In this document: piece by piece, positions 15,701 through 24,581 of the stretch | Position numbering within the stretch: the first letter of the stretch is position 1 | Layout of the letters: the number at the start of each line of letters is the position of its first letter | From: Rhizobium rhododendri | GTDB lineage: Bacteria > Pseudomonadota > Alphaproteobacteria > Rhizobiales > Rhizobiaceae | Direction of reading: 5' to 3' | NCBI RefSeq assembly: GCF_007000325.2 | Contig: NZ_CP117267.1 | Location: forward strand, 682,001-746,000 | Length of the DNA: 64,000 nt | Position numbers and translations under genes: made by a program | The notes under the pieces: model-generated | What the model was told of the DNA's origin: nothing | Seen by the model: only the letters and a program-made list of their open reading frames with translations | The model's database searches: none

Positions 15701-16620
15701 CTGTCGTCGAACTGATGGACCTGCCGCAGTTCGAAAGCGGCTCGCCAAGCGATTTTGCATGCGGTGCCGTCTACGCCCGACCGTGGCGCACGACCGTCCT
15801 GTCCTCGTCACCATCCACCGAGGCGTTTGCCCGGCGCGTGATGCTCGACCGTCCGGCAAAGATAGGCTCGGTCGTGGCGCCACTATTTCCCGGCGTCAGC
15901 GGTCGGTTCGACTGGTCGCAGTCGCTTACCGTCGATCTTGCCTATGGCGGGCTGGAGTCGGCACTGAAGATCTCGGTGCTCAACGGCGCCAATCGCTTTG
16001 CGGTGCAGAGCGTCCCGGGAATGTGGGAAATCGGCGCGTTCATCGAGGCGGAGGAAATTGCGGCTAAACGCTGGCGGCTGTCAGGCCTGCTGCGCGGGCT
16101 GGCGGGAACGGAGGATGCTACGGCGGCAGGCATTGCCACACATGCTCCGTTCGTCATACTCGACGCGGCCGTCAAACCGCTCGGCCTTGCCAGCGGCGAG
16201 ATGGGCCTGCACCTCAACTGGATCGCCGAGGCGCCAGGATCGAACGACCGGGCAGGACCCATCGTCTTTGCAGGCGGTATCCGCGCCGAGACGCCGCTGT
16301 CGCCGGTCCACATCGCCGGGAGCCGGAATGCGGAAGGGGCGGCTGTCTTCACCTGGATACGCCGGGGGCGGATCGATGCGGACAACTGGATACCGTCCGA
16401 CATTGCCCTCGACGAGCCGACCGAGCGCTACCGTGTCGATCTCATGCAGGGCGGGGTGCTGAAACGGCGGGTCGAGGTCGTTACGGCCGGATGGACCTAT
16501 TCGGCGGGCGACGAGATCGCCGATTTCGGCGCGACCCAGCCCCATCTTGAGATTGTCATTTCGCAGATGGGCCAGCGGGTGCCGATCGGCATTCCGGCCG
16601 CTGCCGTCGTGGCAGTCTAG
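12787..16620 (+). CDS. Baseplate multidomain / GTA TIM-barrel-like megaprotein (RcGTA g15-like)
   Basis: This is a 1277-aa tail-tip protein that forms the central baseplate and is thought to contact and degrade the host envelope. It begins with a glycine/alanine-rich hydrophobic helix (FQAAGAALGSVFGPVGAMIG). A TIM-barrel glycoside-hydrolase-like domain lies at about residues 400-720 (VDGFIIGSELRGLTQLRDAG, LTYGADWSEYFG, WASPDIDAVGIDNYMPLSDW, PIWLTELGCPAMDKGANQPN, FVWTWDARPYPAFP). A phage tail-hub part follows (DVESQPLWQET, LQPGDVISMADGPEGRF). ATG 12787 matches family starts (MATILF); ATG 12781 is equally possible. Length is normal and the frame is intact. It follows a terminator, so it likely has its own promoter. 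Confidence 0.95.
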   Translation: MATILFQAAGAALGSVFGPVGAMIGRAAGALAGSVVDKALINGSRTVSGARMATARIPGADEGAAIIWLYGTARLGGTLIWATRFEEEVSTERSGGKSTGSRVETFRYFANFAVGLCEGPIACIRRVWADGKEVDLTQIEMRVYRGSEDQLADPLIEAKQGAGHAPAYRGIAYVVFERLPLDTFGNRIPLFQFEVVRPIGRLERQIRAVTIIPGSTEHGYSTTRVTEKTGAGSMRAINRNVLTATTDWQASLDELTALCPNLKSVALVVAWFGTDLRAGHCRIVPGVETLARDSESSRWSVSGINRADAHLISLSEGTPAYGGTPDDASVLQAIADLRQRGLGVFIYPFLMMDIPLGNGLPDPEGAGEQAAYPWRGRITAFPAIGRPGTVDRTAVTGAQVAAFCGAASSTDFSMDGAAVAYHGTDEGYRRMLLHYAHLAVAGGGVDGFIIGSELRGLTQLRDAGGSFPFVQALATMATDIRAIVGPATRLTYGADWSEYFGYHPDDGSGDVYFHLDPLWASPDIDAVGIDNYMPLSDWRDDDLAKANPDGFRIQDDLAGMTAAIDSGEGFDWYYSSAADRIARDRSAISDGLAAKPWVFRYKDIGSWWSSLHYERVGGVERTTPTAWVPHAKPIWLTELGCPAMDKGANQPNVFLDPKSVESAAPYFSNCMRADSVQRRFLEAHHDHWAGSGVVDPNRIFVWTWDARPYPAFPVDTGLWSDGSNWRTGHWLNGRLGAGTLADVIAAILTDQNFTDFDVSEVSGDLSGYAQGDVTSARDMLTPLLEIFQIDVIEDGPVLRFRSRAAASLAPILISAVVDVESQPLWQETRGHDSDFAAEAIVTFYDPLADYEQASVRSRRAPSASNRVLRNDLGAVVPEEAALQAAENLLRDNRASRRSVTLSLSPTASHLQPGDVISMADGPEGRFLVTRIEDGAARSIEAREFASLGGGAIAASTPVKASGGGAASDVFAPVVELMDLPQFESGSPSDFACGAVYARPWRTTVLSSSPSTEAFARRVMLDRPAKIGSVVAPLFPGVSGRFDWSQSLTVDLAYGGLESALKISVLNGANRFAVQSVPGMWEIGAFIEAEEIAAKRWRLSGLLRGLAGTEDATAAGIATHAPFVILDAAVKPLGLASGEMGLHLNWIAEAPGSNDRAGPIVFAGGIRAETPLSPVHIAGSRNAEGAAVFTWIRRGRIDADNWIPSDIALDEPTERYRVDLMQGGVLKRRVEVVTAGWTYSAGDEIADFGATQPHLEIVISQMGQRVPIGIPAAAVVAV

Positions 16621-16642
16621 TTTTCAACCAGAGGAGTAGAGC

Positions 16643-16855
16643 ATGGAAGACGGGAAACACTGGTACTATTCGAAGACGATCTGGGGCGCGTTGCTGGCGA
16701 TCGGGTCGTCCGTCCTGCAGATGAAGGGGCTTCAACTTGGCGAGGCGGACCAGGCGACGATCGTCAACTCCGCCGTTTCGATCGCCGGCGCAGTGGGCGG
16801 ATTGCTGGCAGTCTACGGCCGCATCGCTGCCAGCACCGCGATCAAAGCCAGCTAG
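16643..16855 (+). CDS. Holin-like small membrane protein
   Basis: This is a 70-aa protein beginning MEDGKHWYYSKTIWGALLAI, with two hydrophobic segments (about residues 14-27 and 42-60), a polar EADQATIV linker, and GGLLAVYGRIAASTAI at the end. The pattern (W-Y-x-SK-x-IWG, AVYGR-x-x-A) matches small proteins encoded next to phage lysis genes and tentatively called holins. ATG 16643 follows AGAGGAG. It lies 22 bp after the baseplate gene and ends the GTA cluster. A lysis role would fit particle release but is inferred. Confidence 0.6.
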   Translation: MEDGKHWYYSKTIWGALLAIGSSVLQMKGLQLGEADQATIVNSAVSIAGAVGGLLAVYGRIAASTAIKAS

Positions 16856-16869
16856 CCAACGCTGCTTTC

Positions 16870-16918
16870 GGGGAATGCCGTTCCCCATACAGGATGGGCA
16901 CAGGATATCTATGCCCAT
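16870..16918 (+). terminator. Tandem hairpins at the end of the GTA cluster
   Basis: The first hairpin pairs GGGGAA (16870-16875) with TTCCCC (16881-16886). The second pairs ATGGGCA (16894-16900) with TGCCCAT (16912-16918) and is followed by a short T-containing stretch. Together they probably end the transcript of the baseplate and holin-like genes. The T tract is weak. Confidence 0.4.
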
Positions 16919-16982
16919 TCATTTGCCATTCAGACGGCTTTGAGTAACTATTCGCTCACGTTATTGTCCCCCACGGAAGTTA

Positions 16983-17237
16983 ATGAGCATGGCATCATCC
17001 TTGAGCGTAGCAGCGGTACTCGCCATCATGGCGGGATCGGCTGTGTTGCCGGTGACGACGCCGACGCTTGTCGCGCGAGCGAAGTCGGATTGCAGCGATG
17101 CGGCGTCGCAGGTGGTCGAGAAGACCGGCGGGCAGCTTCTGTCCGTCCAGCCGTCCGGCGACAGCTGCGTCATAACAGTTCTCGTTCAGGGCAATGGGGA
17201 GCGCCCGCGTAAGGTGACTGTAAAGGTTCCGATGTAG
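16983..17237 (+). CDS. feuN: FeuN-like small periplasmic inhibitor of the FeuQ sensor kinase
   Basis: This is an 84-aa protein with a signal peptide (SLSVAAVLAIMAGSAVLPV) and a short mature part with two Cys (SDCSDAASQVVEKTGGQLLS, GDSCVITVLVQGNGE) that ends in KVTVKVPM. In Sinorhizobium a small periplasmic protein, FeuN, is encoded just upstream of feuP-feuQ and restrains FeuQ; size, export signal and location all fit. ATG 16983 follows GGAAG. The gene lies 47 bp from feuP. Identity is inferred mainly from position and architecture. Confidence 0.75.
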   Translation: MSMASSLSVAAVLAIMAGSAVLPVTTPTLVARAKSDCSDAASQVVEKTGGQLLSVQPSGDSCVITVLVQGNGERPRKVTVKVPM

Positions 17238-17284
17238 GAGGAGCCTCGTCAGGTATCGCGAATCGTTAGGAATTGGGCGGAAAC

Positions 17285-17956
17285 ATGCGCATTCTCGTAG
17301 TTGAAGACGACGTCACACTGAACCGGCAGCTTGCCGACGCGCTGAAAGAGGCCGGCTACGTCGTCGATGTCGCTTTCGATGGTGAAGAGGGACACTATCT
17401 CGGCGATACCGAGCCATACGACGCCATCATCCTCGACATCGGCCTGCCGGAAATGGACGGCATCACCATGCTGGAAAAATGGCGTGCGTCCGGCAAGGGA
17501 ATGCCGGTGCTGTTGCTGACGGCCCGCGACCGCTGGAGCGACAAGGTCGCCGGCATCGACGCCGGTGCCGACGACTACGTGGCCAAACCATTCCATGTGG
17601 AAGAAGTGCTCGCCCGCATCCGTGCGCTCATCCGGCGGGCTGCCGGCCATTCCTCCTCCGAAATCACCTGCGGCCCGGTGCGGCTCGACACCAAAAGCTC
17701 AAAGGCGAGCGTCGATGGCAAGCCGTTGAAACTCACCTCGCACGAGTATCGCCTGCTCGCCTATCTCATGCATCACAAGGGCGAGGTGGTCTCGCGCACC
17801 GAGCTCGTCGAGCACATGTACGATCAGGATTTCGACCGCGATTCCAATACCATAGAAGTATTTGTGGGCCGCTTGCGCAAGAAAATGGGAGTTGATCTCA
17901 TCGAAACGGTCCGGGGGTTGGGCTATCGTATTCAAGCGCCGACCAATGATAATTAA
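17285..17956 (+). CDS. feuP: FeuP, OmpR-family response regulator
   Basis: This is a 223-aa regulator with a receiver domain (residues 1-120; phosphoacceptor Asp at about 51 in IILDIGLPEMDG, conserved Lys in ADDYVAKPF) and an OmpR-type winged helix (LKLTSHEYRLLAYLMHHKGE to GRLRKKMGVDLIETVRGLGY). In Sinorhizobium FeuP controls the cyclic beta-glucan exporter gene ndvA and is needed for osmoadaptation and symbiosis. ATG 17285 is chosen at MRILVVEDD with GCGGA just upstream; TTG 17273 is a weaker alternative. It overlaps feuQ by 11 bp. Confidence 0.92.
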   Translation: MRILVVEDDVTLNRQLADALKEAGYVVDVAFDGEEGHYLGDTEPYDAIILDIGLPEMDGITMLEKWRASGKGMPVLLLTARDRWSDKVAGIDAGADDYVAKPFHVEEVLARIRALIRRAAGHSSSEITCGPVRLDTKSSKASVDGKPLKLTSHEYRLLAYLMHHKGEVVSRTELVEHMYDQDFDRDSNTIEVFVGRLRKKMGVDLIETVRGLGYRIQAPTNDN

Positions 17957-19346
17957 GTCTCTCACCGCCCGCGTCCTGCTGCTGACCACGATCTGGTCTG
18001 CCATGGCGCTGGTGGCCATCGGCTTCGTCATCTCGACCCTATACCGAAATAGCGCGGAGCGCGGTTTCCAAGACCTCTTGCGGGCGCAGCTTAATAACGT
18101 CATCAATTCCGTCACTATCGGCGAACAGGGCACGCTGACAGGCAACCCACAACTCGGCGACCTGCGCTATGCCCAGCCGAAGACAGGCTGGTACTGGATC
18201 GTTGAGCCGCTAGGCACCTTCACGTCAGCGCCGTTGGTGTCCCCCTCGCTGGGTTCGGTCAACCTGCCGGTCCTGTCAGTGATGGAAGCGCCTTTCAACA
18301 AGTCCTACGAACGGTACTACATCGTCACCGACAGCGTCGGCAACCGGGTCCAGGTGGCAGAGACGGAGATCGTGTTCGTCGAAGGGGATGGCCGTGCGGC
18401 ACGGTTCCGGGTGACCGGCAATATCGGCGTCATCGAAGCCGATGTCGAAACCTTTTCCCACAGCCTCTATCTAGCGTTGGGCGTCTTCGGGATCGGCAGC
18501 CTGATTGTCAACGCGCTTGCCATTCTTTACGGCCTCAGGCCGCTCGACGAGGCGCGTGGTGCTCTCGAGCGCATCAGGGCGGGTGAAAGCGAGCGGCTGC
18601 AGGGCGATTTCCCACGCGAAATCCTGCCGCTTGCCAACGAAGTCAATGCGCTGATCGACAGCAATCGCCGCATCGTCGAGCGGGCCCGCATGCAGGTCGG
18701 CAATCTCGCCCACTCGCTGAAGACGCCGATCGCCGTGCTGCTGAACGAGTCGCGCGTGCTGGATCAGTCGCATGGCGATCTCGTCAAAGGTCAGGCCGAG
18801 GCCATGCAGGGCCAGGTGCAGTCCTACCTCAACCGCGCCCGCATCGCAGCCCAGCGGGAATCGGTACTTGCCCGGACCGACGTAGAGCCGGCGCTTGAGC
18901 GCCTGGTTCGGGTGATGCGGCGGCTGAATACCGAGATCGAGTTCCAGCTCACTGTCTCCCCCGGTCTGGCGCTGGCGATGGAGCAGCAGGATCTGGAGGA
19001 AACGGTGGGCAATCTGCTCGAGAACGCCGCCCGCTTTGCGAAGACAAAGGTGATTGTCACAGCCAGCGAGGCCGCCCCGGACGTGAAGGGTCTCGATCCC
19101 GCCCGGCGCCACTGGGTCGCGCTTACCGTCGAGGACGATGGTCCGGGACTGGAGCCCGATCAGATCCGCGAGGCGATGAAACGCGGCCGCCGTCTCGACG
19201 AGACGAAGCCCGGCACAGGCCTTGGCCTGTCGATCGTCAGCGAGATCACCGCGGAGTATCAGGGAGTGCTGACCCTCTCGCGCGGCAGCGCGGGTGGTTT
19301 GCAGGCAGCCTTAATTCTGCCGGGCATCGTAAAGGATGTTGCGTGA
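17946..19346 (+). CDS. feuQ: FeuQ, membrane sensor histidine kinase
   Basis: This is a 466-aa kinase. An N-terminal membrane helix (ARVLLLTTIWSAMALVAIGF) is followed by a periplasmic sensor part of about 140 residues, a second helix (LALGVFGIGSLIVNALAILY), the H-box NLAHSLKTPIAVLLNESRVL with His at about 256, and the ATP-binding N, G1 and G2 boxes (NLLENAARFA, VEDDGPGLEPDQIREA, GTGLGLSIV). This PhoQ-like layout suits control by periplasmic FeuN. ATG 17946 lies inside the end of feuP, so the two are translationally coupled. Confidence 0.92.
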   Translation: MIIKSLTARVLLLTTIWSAMALVAIGFVISTLYRNSAERGFQDLLRAQLNNVINSVTIGEQGTLTGNPQLGDLRYAQPKTGWYWIVEPLGTFTSAPLVSPSLGSVNLPVLSVMEAPFNKSYERYYIVTDSVGNRVQVAETEIVFVEGDGRAARFRVTGNIGVIEADVETFSHSLYLALGVFGIGSLIVNALAILYGLRPLDEARGALERIRAGESERLQGDFPREILPLANEVNALIDSNRRIVERARMQVGNLAHSLKTPIAVLLNESRVLDQSHGDLVKGQAEAMQGQVQSYLNRARIAAQRESVLARTDVEPALERLVRVMRRLNTEIEFQLTVSPGLALAMEQQDLEETVGNLLENAARFAKTKVIVTASEAAPDVKGLDPARRHWVALTVEDDGPGLEPDQIREAMKRGRRLDETKPGTGLGLSIVSEITAEYQGVLTLSRGSAGGLQAALILPGIVKDVA

Positions 19347-19449
19347 GAGACGGCATGATGACAGAAAGATCATACGCGCCATGGGGATGCCCTGTGGAGA
19401 CCACGGAACGATATTTTATTTTTTTGGCAGTTAATTCTGGTTCGGTTGC

Positions 19450-19878
19450 ATGAAGCTTGGCATTTCCTCTTTGACCGCTGCCGCCCTCCTGGCCGCCCTG
19501 TCCCTATCCGGCTGCAGCACTACAGCTGGAAAAGGCGCTCTGGCGCGCCTGTCGCCGATCAAGAGCAACTCCTCGGCGACCTTCATTACTGCGCTCGACG
19601 GTGGCATAATCGGCAATACCGGGCTGACGATGAGCGACAGCGACAAGCAGCGCGCGCTGGAAGCGGAATATCGCGCCCTGGAGGCAGCCCCGGGCGGCCA
19701 GCCGGTGGTCTGGAGCGGCCGTACGATGAGCGGCCAGGTGGTCGCCGCTGCGCCCTACCAGGTGGGATCGCAGAATTGCCGCCAGTACACCCATACTGTC
19801 ACTGTCGACGGCAAGCAGACCGTCGCACGCGGCTCCGCCTGCCGCAACGACAACGGCACCTGGACACCGCTGGAATAG
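19450..19878 (+). CDS. RT0821/Lpp0805-type surface lipoprotein
   Basis: This is a 142-aa lipoprotein with signal peptide and lipobox (LAALSLSGC, lipidated Cys at about residue 22). The C-terminal domain has the surface-antigen pattern NCRQYTHTVTVDGKQTVARG then SACRNDNGTWTPLE with two cysteines. It would sit in the outer membrane facing the periplasm or the surface. The start ATG 19450 has no strong ribosome site but gives a complete signal peptide. It is a single gene, separated from feuQ by about 100 bp that include a T-rich run at 19412-19424. Function is unknown beyond the family name. Confidence 0.85.
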   Translation: MKLGISSLTAAALLAALSLSGCSTTAGKGALARLSPIKSNSSATFITALDGGIIGNTGLTMSDSDKQRALEAEYRALEAAPGGQPVVWSGRTMSGQVVAAAPYQVGSQNCRQYTHTVTVDGKQTVARGSACRNDNGTWTPLE

Positions 19879-19887
19879 GTTTTCGGT

Positions 19888-20793
19888 CTAGTCGGGAAAT
19901 GAGAGCGTCAAGCTCTCTGTGTCCAGCACAGCGTCGCGGCCGATCGGAACGACGAGCGGCGACATGCCGTGCCCGAGCGGCAGTCCGCCGAGAACCGGAA
20001 CGCCGAGCGTTTCGAGATGCTCCCTTAGAATATCGATGGCTGACATTACACGCGGCGTCTCGAACCCGGTGAACTGGCCAAGCGCTATTCCGGCCACGCC
20101 CTGAAGGTGTCCCGCCTTGCGGAGCATTGTGAGTTGGCGATCCAACTGCCCACGCATCATGTTGACTGCCTCTAGCAACTGGATGGCGCCAGCCAGCGGT
20201 GGCAGTGCCCAGCCCGCAGTCGTTGCCACCATATCGAGATTGCCGCCGATAAGCGGACCCCTTACATGGCCGGATGTGGTGAGCGCCGCAGTCAACTCGT
20301 CCGGTCGCGAGAAGATGGAGGCATGACCCGGCAGCATCAGCGCCTCGTGCATGGCCTCGCAATTTTCTGCATCGAAGGCTCCGTCGGCATTTGGCATGAC
20401 GGCACCGTGAAGCCCGACCAGGCCGCAGTGGCGATAAAGGCTGAGATGCAGCGCGGTGATGTCGCTGAAGCCGACCATGAATTTCGGATCCCTGCGGACG
20501 GCGTCGAAGTCGAGACGGTCGGCGATGCGGTAGGAGCCCTTGCCACCCCGCGTCGCGAAAATGGCGCGAATCCCAGGATCCTGGAATGCTGCGTTGACGT
20601 CGGCCAGCCGGTCGTCGTCTTCGCCGGCAAGATATCCTTTTTTATCGAAGATGTGGTCGCCGAACTCGACCTGCAGCCCCCAGCCTTCGAGGATCGCGGT
20701 CTGGGCAAGCACACTTTCTCGCTCGGGAGGGCTGGCTGGCGAAACGAGCCGGACCCTGTCGCCAACCGTCAGCGTCGGTGGGATGACGGCCAT
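19888..20793 (-). CDS. LD-carboxypeptidase (peptidase S66 family)
   Basis: This is a 301-aa LdcA-like enzyme that would remove the terminal D-alanine from murein tetrapeptides in wall recycling. It shows GDRVRLVSPASPP at the N-terminus, FATRGGKGSYRI, and the nucleophile motif KFMVGFSDITALHLSLY with Ser at about residue 110. ALGQFTGFETP and LPLGHGMSPL provide the C-terminal region with the catalytic His. No signal peptide is seen, so it is cytosolic. ATG 20793 has GGGAGA upstream; the ATG at 20823 is less likely. It is oriented against its neighbours, with stop only 9 bp from the convergent lipoprotein gene. Confidence 0.92.
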   Translation of the reverse strand: MAVIPPTLTVGDRVRLVSPASPPERESVLAQTAILEGWGLQVEFGDHIFDKKGYLAGEDDDRLADVNAAFQDPGIRAIFATRGGKGSYRIADRLDFDAVRRDPKFMVGFSDITALHLSLYRHCGLVGLHGAVMPNADGAFDAENCEAMHEALMLPGHASIFSRPDELTAALTTSGHVRGPLIGGNLDMVATTAGWALPPLAGAIQLLEAVNMMRGQLDRQLTMLRKAGHLQGVAGIALGQFTGFETPRVMSAIDILREHLETLGVPVLGGLPLGHGMSPLVVPIGRDAVLDTESLTLSFPD

Positions 20794-20983
20794 CGGTATC
20801 TCCCGTCGCGTCGAATGATGCACAAGACTTAGCGGCGATGATACGGCCCGGCAAGCGGCTGCAAAATCCCGGCATGATTGCGCCTCACTGCGCCTCTAGG
20901 ATGCTTGCGACCAATCGCCTCAAATCTCTGCGATTATCGCTTTGGTGATTGGAATGTCTTGGCCGTTCAAGTATTGGAAATCC

Positions 20984-22150
20984 ATGTTGTTCTGGATCAT
21001 CGTCGCCGTACTGACGGCCAGTGTCGGGGCTGTTTTACTCAGGCCGTTGTTGCGCGGCGCGCAGGCGGTAGCGCTTGGCCGCGAGGGCGAAGCTGCCGTA
21101 TACCGGGACCAGCTTGCAGAACTCGACCGCGATCTCGCAGGAGGGGCGATTACCGCCGAACAGGCAGGTTACGCCCGGGCGGAAATCGGCCGCCGCCTGC
21201 TCGCAGTCTCGGCTGCTCCCGAGAAGACGCGGCCGGCACAGACCGGACGCAAGACCTACCGGCTGGCGCAGGCTTTCATCATCGTTCTTCTGCCTGCCCT
21301 CGGGCTCTGTCTTTACTTGCGGACCGGCGATCCCGGTCTCCCGTCGCAGCCGCTCCAGGCGAGGCTCGACAATCCCGGCAACGACATGGCCATTCTGGTG
21401 GCCAAGGCCGAGCGCCATCTGGCAGAACACCCGGATGACGGAAAAGGCTGGGATGTTCTGGCGCCGATCTATTTCAGGACGATGCGCCTGCTCGATGCCG
21501 AGGTTGCCTATCGCAACGCGATCAGGCTGCTGGGGCCGACACCCGATCGGCTTGGCAACCTTGCCGACACACTGATGGCTGCCTCCGACGGCATGGTCAC
21601 TGCACAAGCCCGCGAAGTGCTGCAGCAATCGATACAGCTTCAGCCCGACAACCCGCGCGCCCAGTTTTACCTGGCGCTGGCTTTCGAGCAGGAAGGCAAG
21701 GCGGAAGAGGCGAGAAATGCCTTCACCGCCCTCGCCAGCCAATCTCCGGCGGATGCCCCTTGGCTGCCTGTTGTCAACGAGCATATCGCCAAGAACGGCG
21801 GCACGCCTTCAACCCCGAAGACTGCGGACGCGAAGAGTGCCGACCCGAAGGCGCCCGGCGGCCCCGATGCCGCGCAGGTTGCTGCTGCCCAGACCATGGA
21901 CGCCGGCGACCGCCAGCAGATGATCAGGGGCATGGTCGACACGCTCGATGCCAAGCTCCGGCAGGACCCGTACAATTTCGAAGGATGGATGCGGCTGATA
22001 CGATCCTATGCCGTGCTGAACGACAGGGAGCGGGCGGCCGATGCGCTGAAACGCGGACTGGTGGCTTTCCCGGCCAGCGGCGAGAAGGGCCAGCAACTCG
22101 CCGCCCTTGCAACCCAGCTGGGTCTTCCTCTTGAAGGTGCCACGCCATGA
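20984..22150 (+). CDS. ccmI: CcmI/CycH cytochrome c maturation protein
   Basis: This is a 388-aa protein: two N-terminal membrane helices ([20 protein letters not shown] and [17 protein letters not shown]) with the conserved [17 protein letters not shown] and EIGRRLL between them, then TPR-like repeats ([60 protein letters not shown]). CcmI holds apocytochrome c for heme attachment by CcmF/CcmH. ATG 20984 is chosen at MLFWIIV, as in family members; ATG 20954 would add ten residues. It starts the four-gene cycHJKL operon, and its end overlaps ccmE by ATGA. Confidence 0.93.
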   Translation: MLFWIIVAVLTASVGAVLLRPLLRGAQAVALGREGEAAVYRDQLAELDRDLAGGAITAEQAGYARAEIGRRLLAVSAAPEKTRPAQTGRKTYRLAQAFIIVLLPALGLCLYLRTGDPGLPSQPLQARLDNPGNDMAILVAKAERHLAEHPDDGKGWDVLAPIYFRTMRLLDAEVAYRNAIRLLGPTPDRLGNLADTLMAASDGMVTAQAREVLQQSIQLQPDNPRAQFYLALAFEQEGKAEEARNAFTALASQSPADAPWLPVVNEHIAKNGGTPSTPKTADAKSADPKAPGGPDAAQVAAAQTMDAGDRQQMIRGMVDTLDAKLRQDPYNFEGWMRLIRSYAVLNDRERAADALKRGLVAFPASGEKGQQLAALATQLGLPLEGATP

Positions 22151-22596
22151 CCCGCAAGCAGAAACGCCTGGCCGTCATCGGTGGCGGCATGAGCTTCATC
22201 ATCGCGGCCGTGCTGCTGGTGATGTTCGCCTTCAGCCAGTCAGTCGCCTATTTCTACATGCCCGGCGACCTCGCCAAGAAGCCGGTCGGGCCCGGCACGT
22301 TGATCCGGCTCGGCGGCCTGGTCGGCGAGGGGTCGGTGGTGCGCGGCGAGGGGACGACGGTGCAGTTTGCCGTCACCGACGGCAGCGACGCCATCAAGGT
22401 CCGGTATACCGGCATCCTGCCCGATCTGTTCCGAGAGGGGCAGGGCGTCGTCACGGAGGGGCGTTTCGAGCCGGGCGACGATGTTTTCGTTGCCGACACG
22501 GTGCTCGCCAAGCATGATGAGCGCTACATGCCCAAGCAGGTTGCCGACCGCCTGAAGAAGGACGGCGTCTGGAAAGGCGAGGAAGCCAGCAAATGA
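22147..22596 (+). CDS. ccmE: CcmE/CycJ heme chaperone
   Basis: This is a 149-aa membrane-anchored periplasmic heme chaperone. A single N-terminal helix ([20 protein letters not shown]) precedes an OB-fold domain, and the heme-binding motif HDERY is present with His at about residue 123 and Tyr at about 127. It passes heme from the CcmABCD exporter to CcmF. It is joined to both neighbours by ATGA overlaps. Confidence 0.96.
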   Translation: MTRKQKRLAVIGGGMSFIIAAVLLVMFAFSQSVAYFYMPGDLAKKPVGPGTLIRLGGLVGEGSVVRGEGTTVQFAVTDGSDAIKVRYTGILPDLFREGQGVVTEGRFEPGDDVFVADTVLAKHDERYMPKQVADRLKKDGVWKGEEASK

Positions 22597-24581
22597 TCAT
22601 CGAGCTCGGCCATTACGCACTGGTTCTGGCCTTGGCCACCGCCATCATTGTCGCGACACTGCCGATGGTCGGTGCGCGCAGGCTCGATCAGGCAATGATG
22701 GACGTGGCGCGGCCGGGCTCGATCCTGCTGTTTGCGCTGGTCGCGTTTTCGTTCAGCGTGCTGACCTATGCCCATGTCGTCTCCGACTTCTCGGTCGCCA
22801 ATGTCTGGGAAAATTCCCACTCGCTGGTGCCGATGGTCTTCAAGGTGTCCGGCGTCTGGGGCAATCACGAGGGATCGATGATGCTCTGGCTGCTGATCCT
22901 CGCCCTGTTCAGCGCCCTCGTCGCCCTGTTCGGCCGCCATCTGCCGGACACGCTGCGAGCCAACGTATTGTCCGTTCAGGCGTGGATTTCGGTAGCATTC
23001 CTGTTCTTCATCCTTTTGACCTCCAATCCCTTTATCCGCCTCGACCCGGCGCCGGCCGAGGGCAAGGATCTCAACCCGGTGCTGCAGGACATCGGCCTCG
23101 CCATCCATCCGCCGCTGCTTTATCTCGGCTATGTCGGCTTCTCCGTCTGTTTTTCCTTTGCCGTCGCCGCGCTGATCGAGGGCCGCATCGACGCGGCCTG
23201 GGCGCGCTGGGTGCGGCCGTGGACGCTGGCGGCATGGATCTGCCTGACGGCAGGCATCGCCATGGGGTCCTACTGGGCCTATTACGAGCTCGGCTGGGGC
23301 GGCTGGTGGTTCTGGGATCCGGTCGAGAACGCCTCGTTCATGCCGTGGCTTGCCGGAACCGCGCTGCTGCATTCGGCGCTGGTCATGGAAAAGCGCGATG
23401 CGCTGAAGATCTGGACGGTGCTGCTGGCGATCCTGACCTTCTCCCTGTCGCTGCTCGGCACGTTCCTCGTGCGCTCCGGGGTTCTCACCTCCGTGCACGC
23501 CTTTGCCAGCGACCCGACGCGCGGCGTGTTCATTCTCTGCATCCTGCTGATCTTCATCGGCGGTGCGCTGTCGCTGTTCGCCTTCCGCGCCCCGCGCCTC
23601 ACGTCCGGTGGGCTGTTCGCGCCGATCTCGCGTGAAGGGGCGCTAGTGCTGAACAATCTCATTCTCACAGTCTCCTGCGGAACGGTGCTCACCGGCACGC
23701 TCTATCCGCTGGCGCTGGAAACGCTGACCGACGACAAGATCTCTGTCGGCCCTCCCTTCTTCAACCTGACCTTCGGCCTATTGATGATCCCGCTGCTGCT
23801 GGCGGTTCCCTTCGGACCGCTGCTCGCCTGGAAGCGCGGCGACCTGCTGGGCGCCTTCCAGCGGCTCTATACGGCGGCGGGCCTTGCCTTCGTCGCGGCG
23901 CTGGTGCTCTTTTATGTGCAGCATGGCGGGCCGGTGATGGCCGTTCTCGGCCTTGCCGCCGGCCTGTTCCTGATTTTCGGCGCGGCCACGGACCTCTGGT
24001 TCCGGGCCGGCATCGGCAAGGTTGCCGCCGACGTGGCGTGGCGGCGTTTTGCCGGCCTGCCGCGATCCGCCTTCGGCTCGGCGCTCGCCCATGCCGGACT
24101 TGGCGTCACCGTTCTCGGCATCGTCGCCGTCAGCACCTTCCAGACTGAAAACATCCTCGACATGAAGCCCGGCTCAACCACGGAACTCGGCGGCTACAGC
24201 CTGCATTTCGACGGCATGAAGCCCGGCATCGGTCCCAACTTTACCGAGGATCGCGGCACCTTCACCGTCAGTCGCGGCGGCGTCGCGGTCGCCACCGTCT
24301 CGTCGGCCAAACGCATCTTCACCGCCCGCAAGAGCGCCACCACCGAAGCCGGGATCCTGACCTTCGGCCTCAGCCAACTCTACGTCTCGCTCGGCGATGC
24401 CGGCGCCAATGGCAGCATTGTCGTGCGCATCTGGTGGAAACCGTTGATCGTCTGCATCTGGGGCGGCGCCATCATCATGGCACTCGGTGGCATGGTCTCG
24501 CTTAGCGACCGCCGCCTGCGCATCGGCGCCCCCAGCCGCCGTGCCAAGCCTGTGCGCGTGGCGATGGAGCCGGCGGAATGA
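22593..24581 (+). CDS. ccmF: CcmF/CycK cytochrome c heme lyase subunit
   Basis: This is a 662-aa polytopic membrane protein, about 15 helices. It contains the heme-handling signature [20 protein letters not shown] and conserved histidines such as [23 protein letters not shown] and [17 protein letters not shown]. With CcmH and CcmI it ligates heme to CXXCH motifs in the periplasm. It overlaps ccmE (ATGA) and ccmH (ATGA at 24578-24581). Length is normal. Confidence 0.97.
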   Translation: MIIELGHYALVLALATAIIVATLPMVGARRLDQAMMDVARPGSILLFALVAFSFSVLTYAHVVSDFSVANVWENSHSLVPMVFKVSGVWGNHEGSMMLWLLILALFSALVALFGRHLPDTLRANVLSVQAWISVAFLFFILLTSNPFIRLDPAPAEGKDLNPVLQDIGLAIHPPLLYLGYVGFSVCFSFAVAALIEGRIDAAWARWVRPWTLAAWICLTAGIAMGSYWAYYELGWGGWWFWDPVENASFMPWLAGTALLHSALVMEKRDALKIWTVLLAILTFSLSLLGTFLVRSGVLTSVHAFASDPTRGVFILCILLIFIGGALSLFAFRAPRLTSGGLFAPISREGALVLNNLILTVSCGTVLTGTLYPLALETLTDDKISVGPPFFNLTFGLLMIPLLLAVPFGPLLAWKRGDLLGAFQRLYTAAGLAFVAALVLFYVQHGGPVMAVLGLAAGLFLIFGAATDLWFRAGIGKVAADVAWRRFAGLPRSAFGSALAHAGLGVTVLGIVAVSTFQTENILDMKPGSTTELGGYSLHFDGMKPGIGPNFTEDRGTFTVSRGGVAVATVSSAKRIFTARKSATTEAGILTFGLSQLYVSLGDAGANGSIVVRIWWKPLIVCIWGGAIIMALGGMVSLSDRRLRIGAPSRRAKPVRVAMEPAE

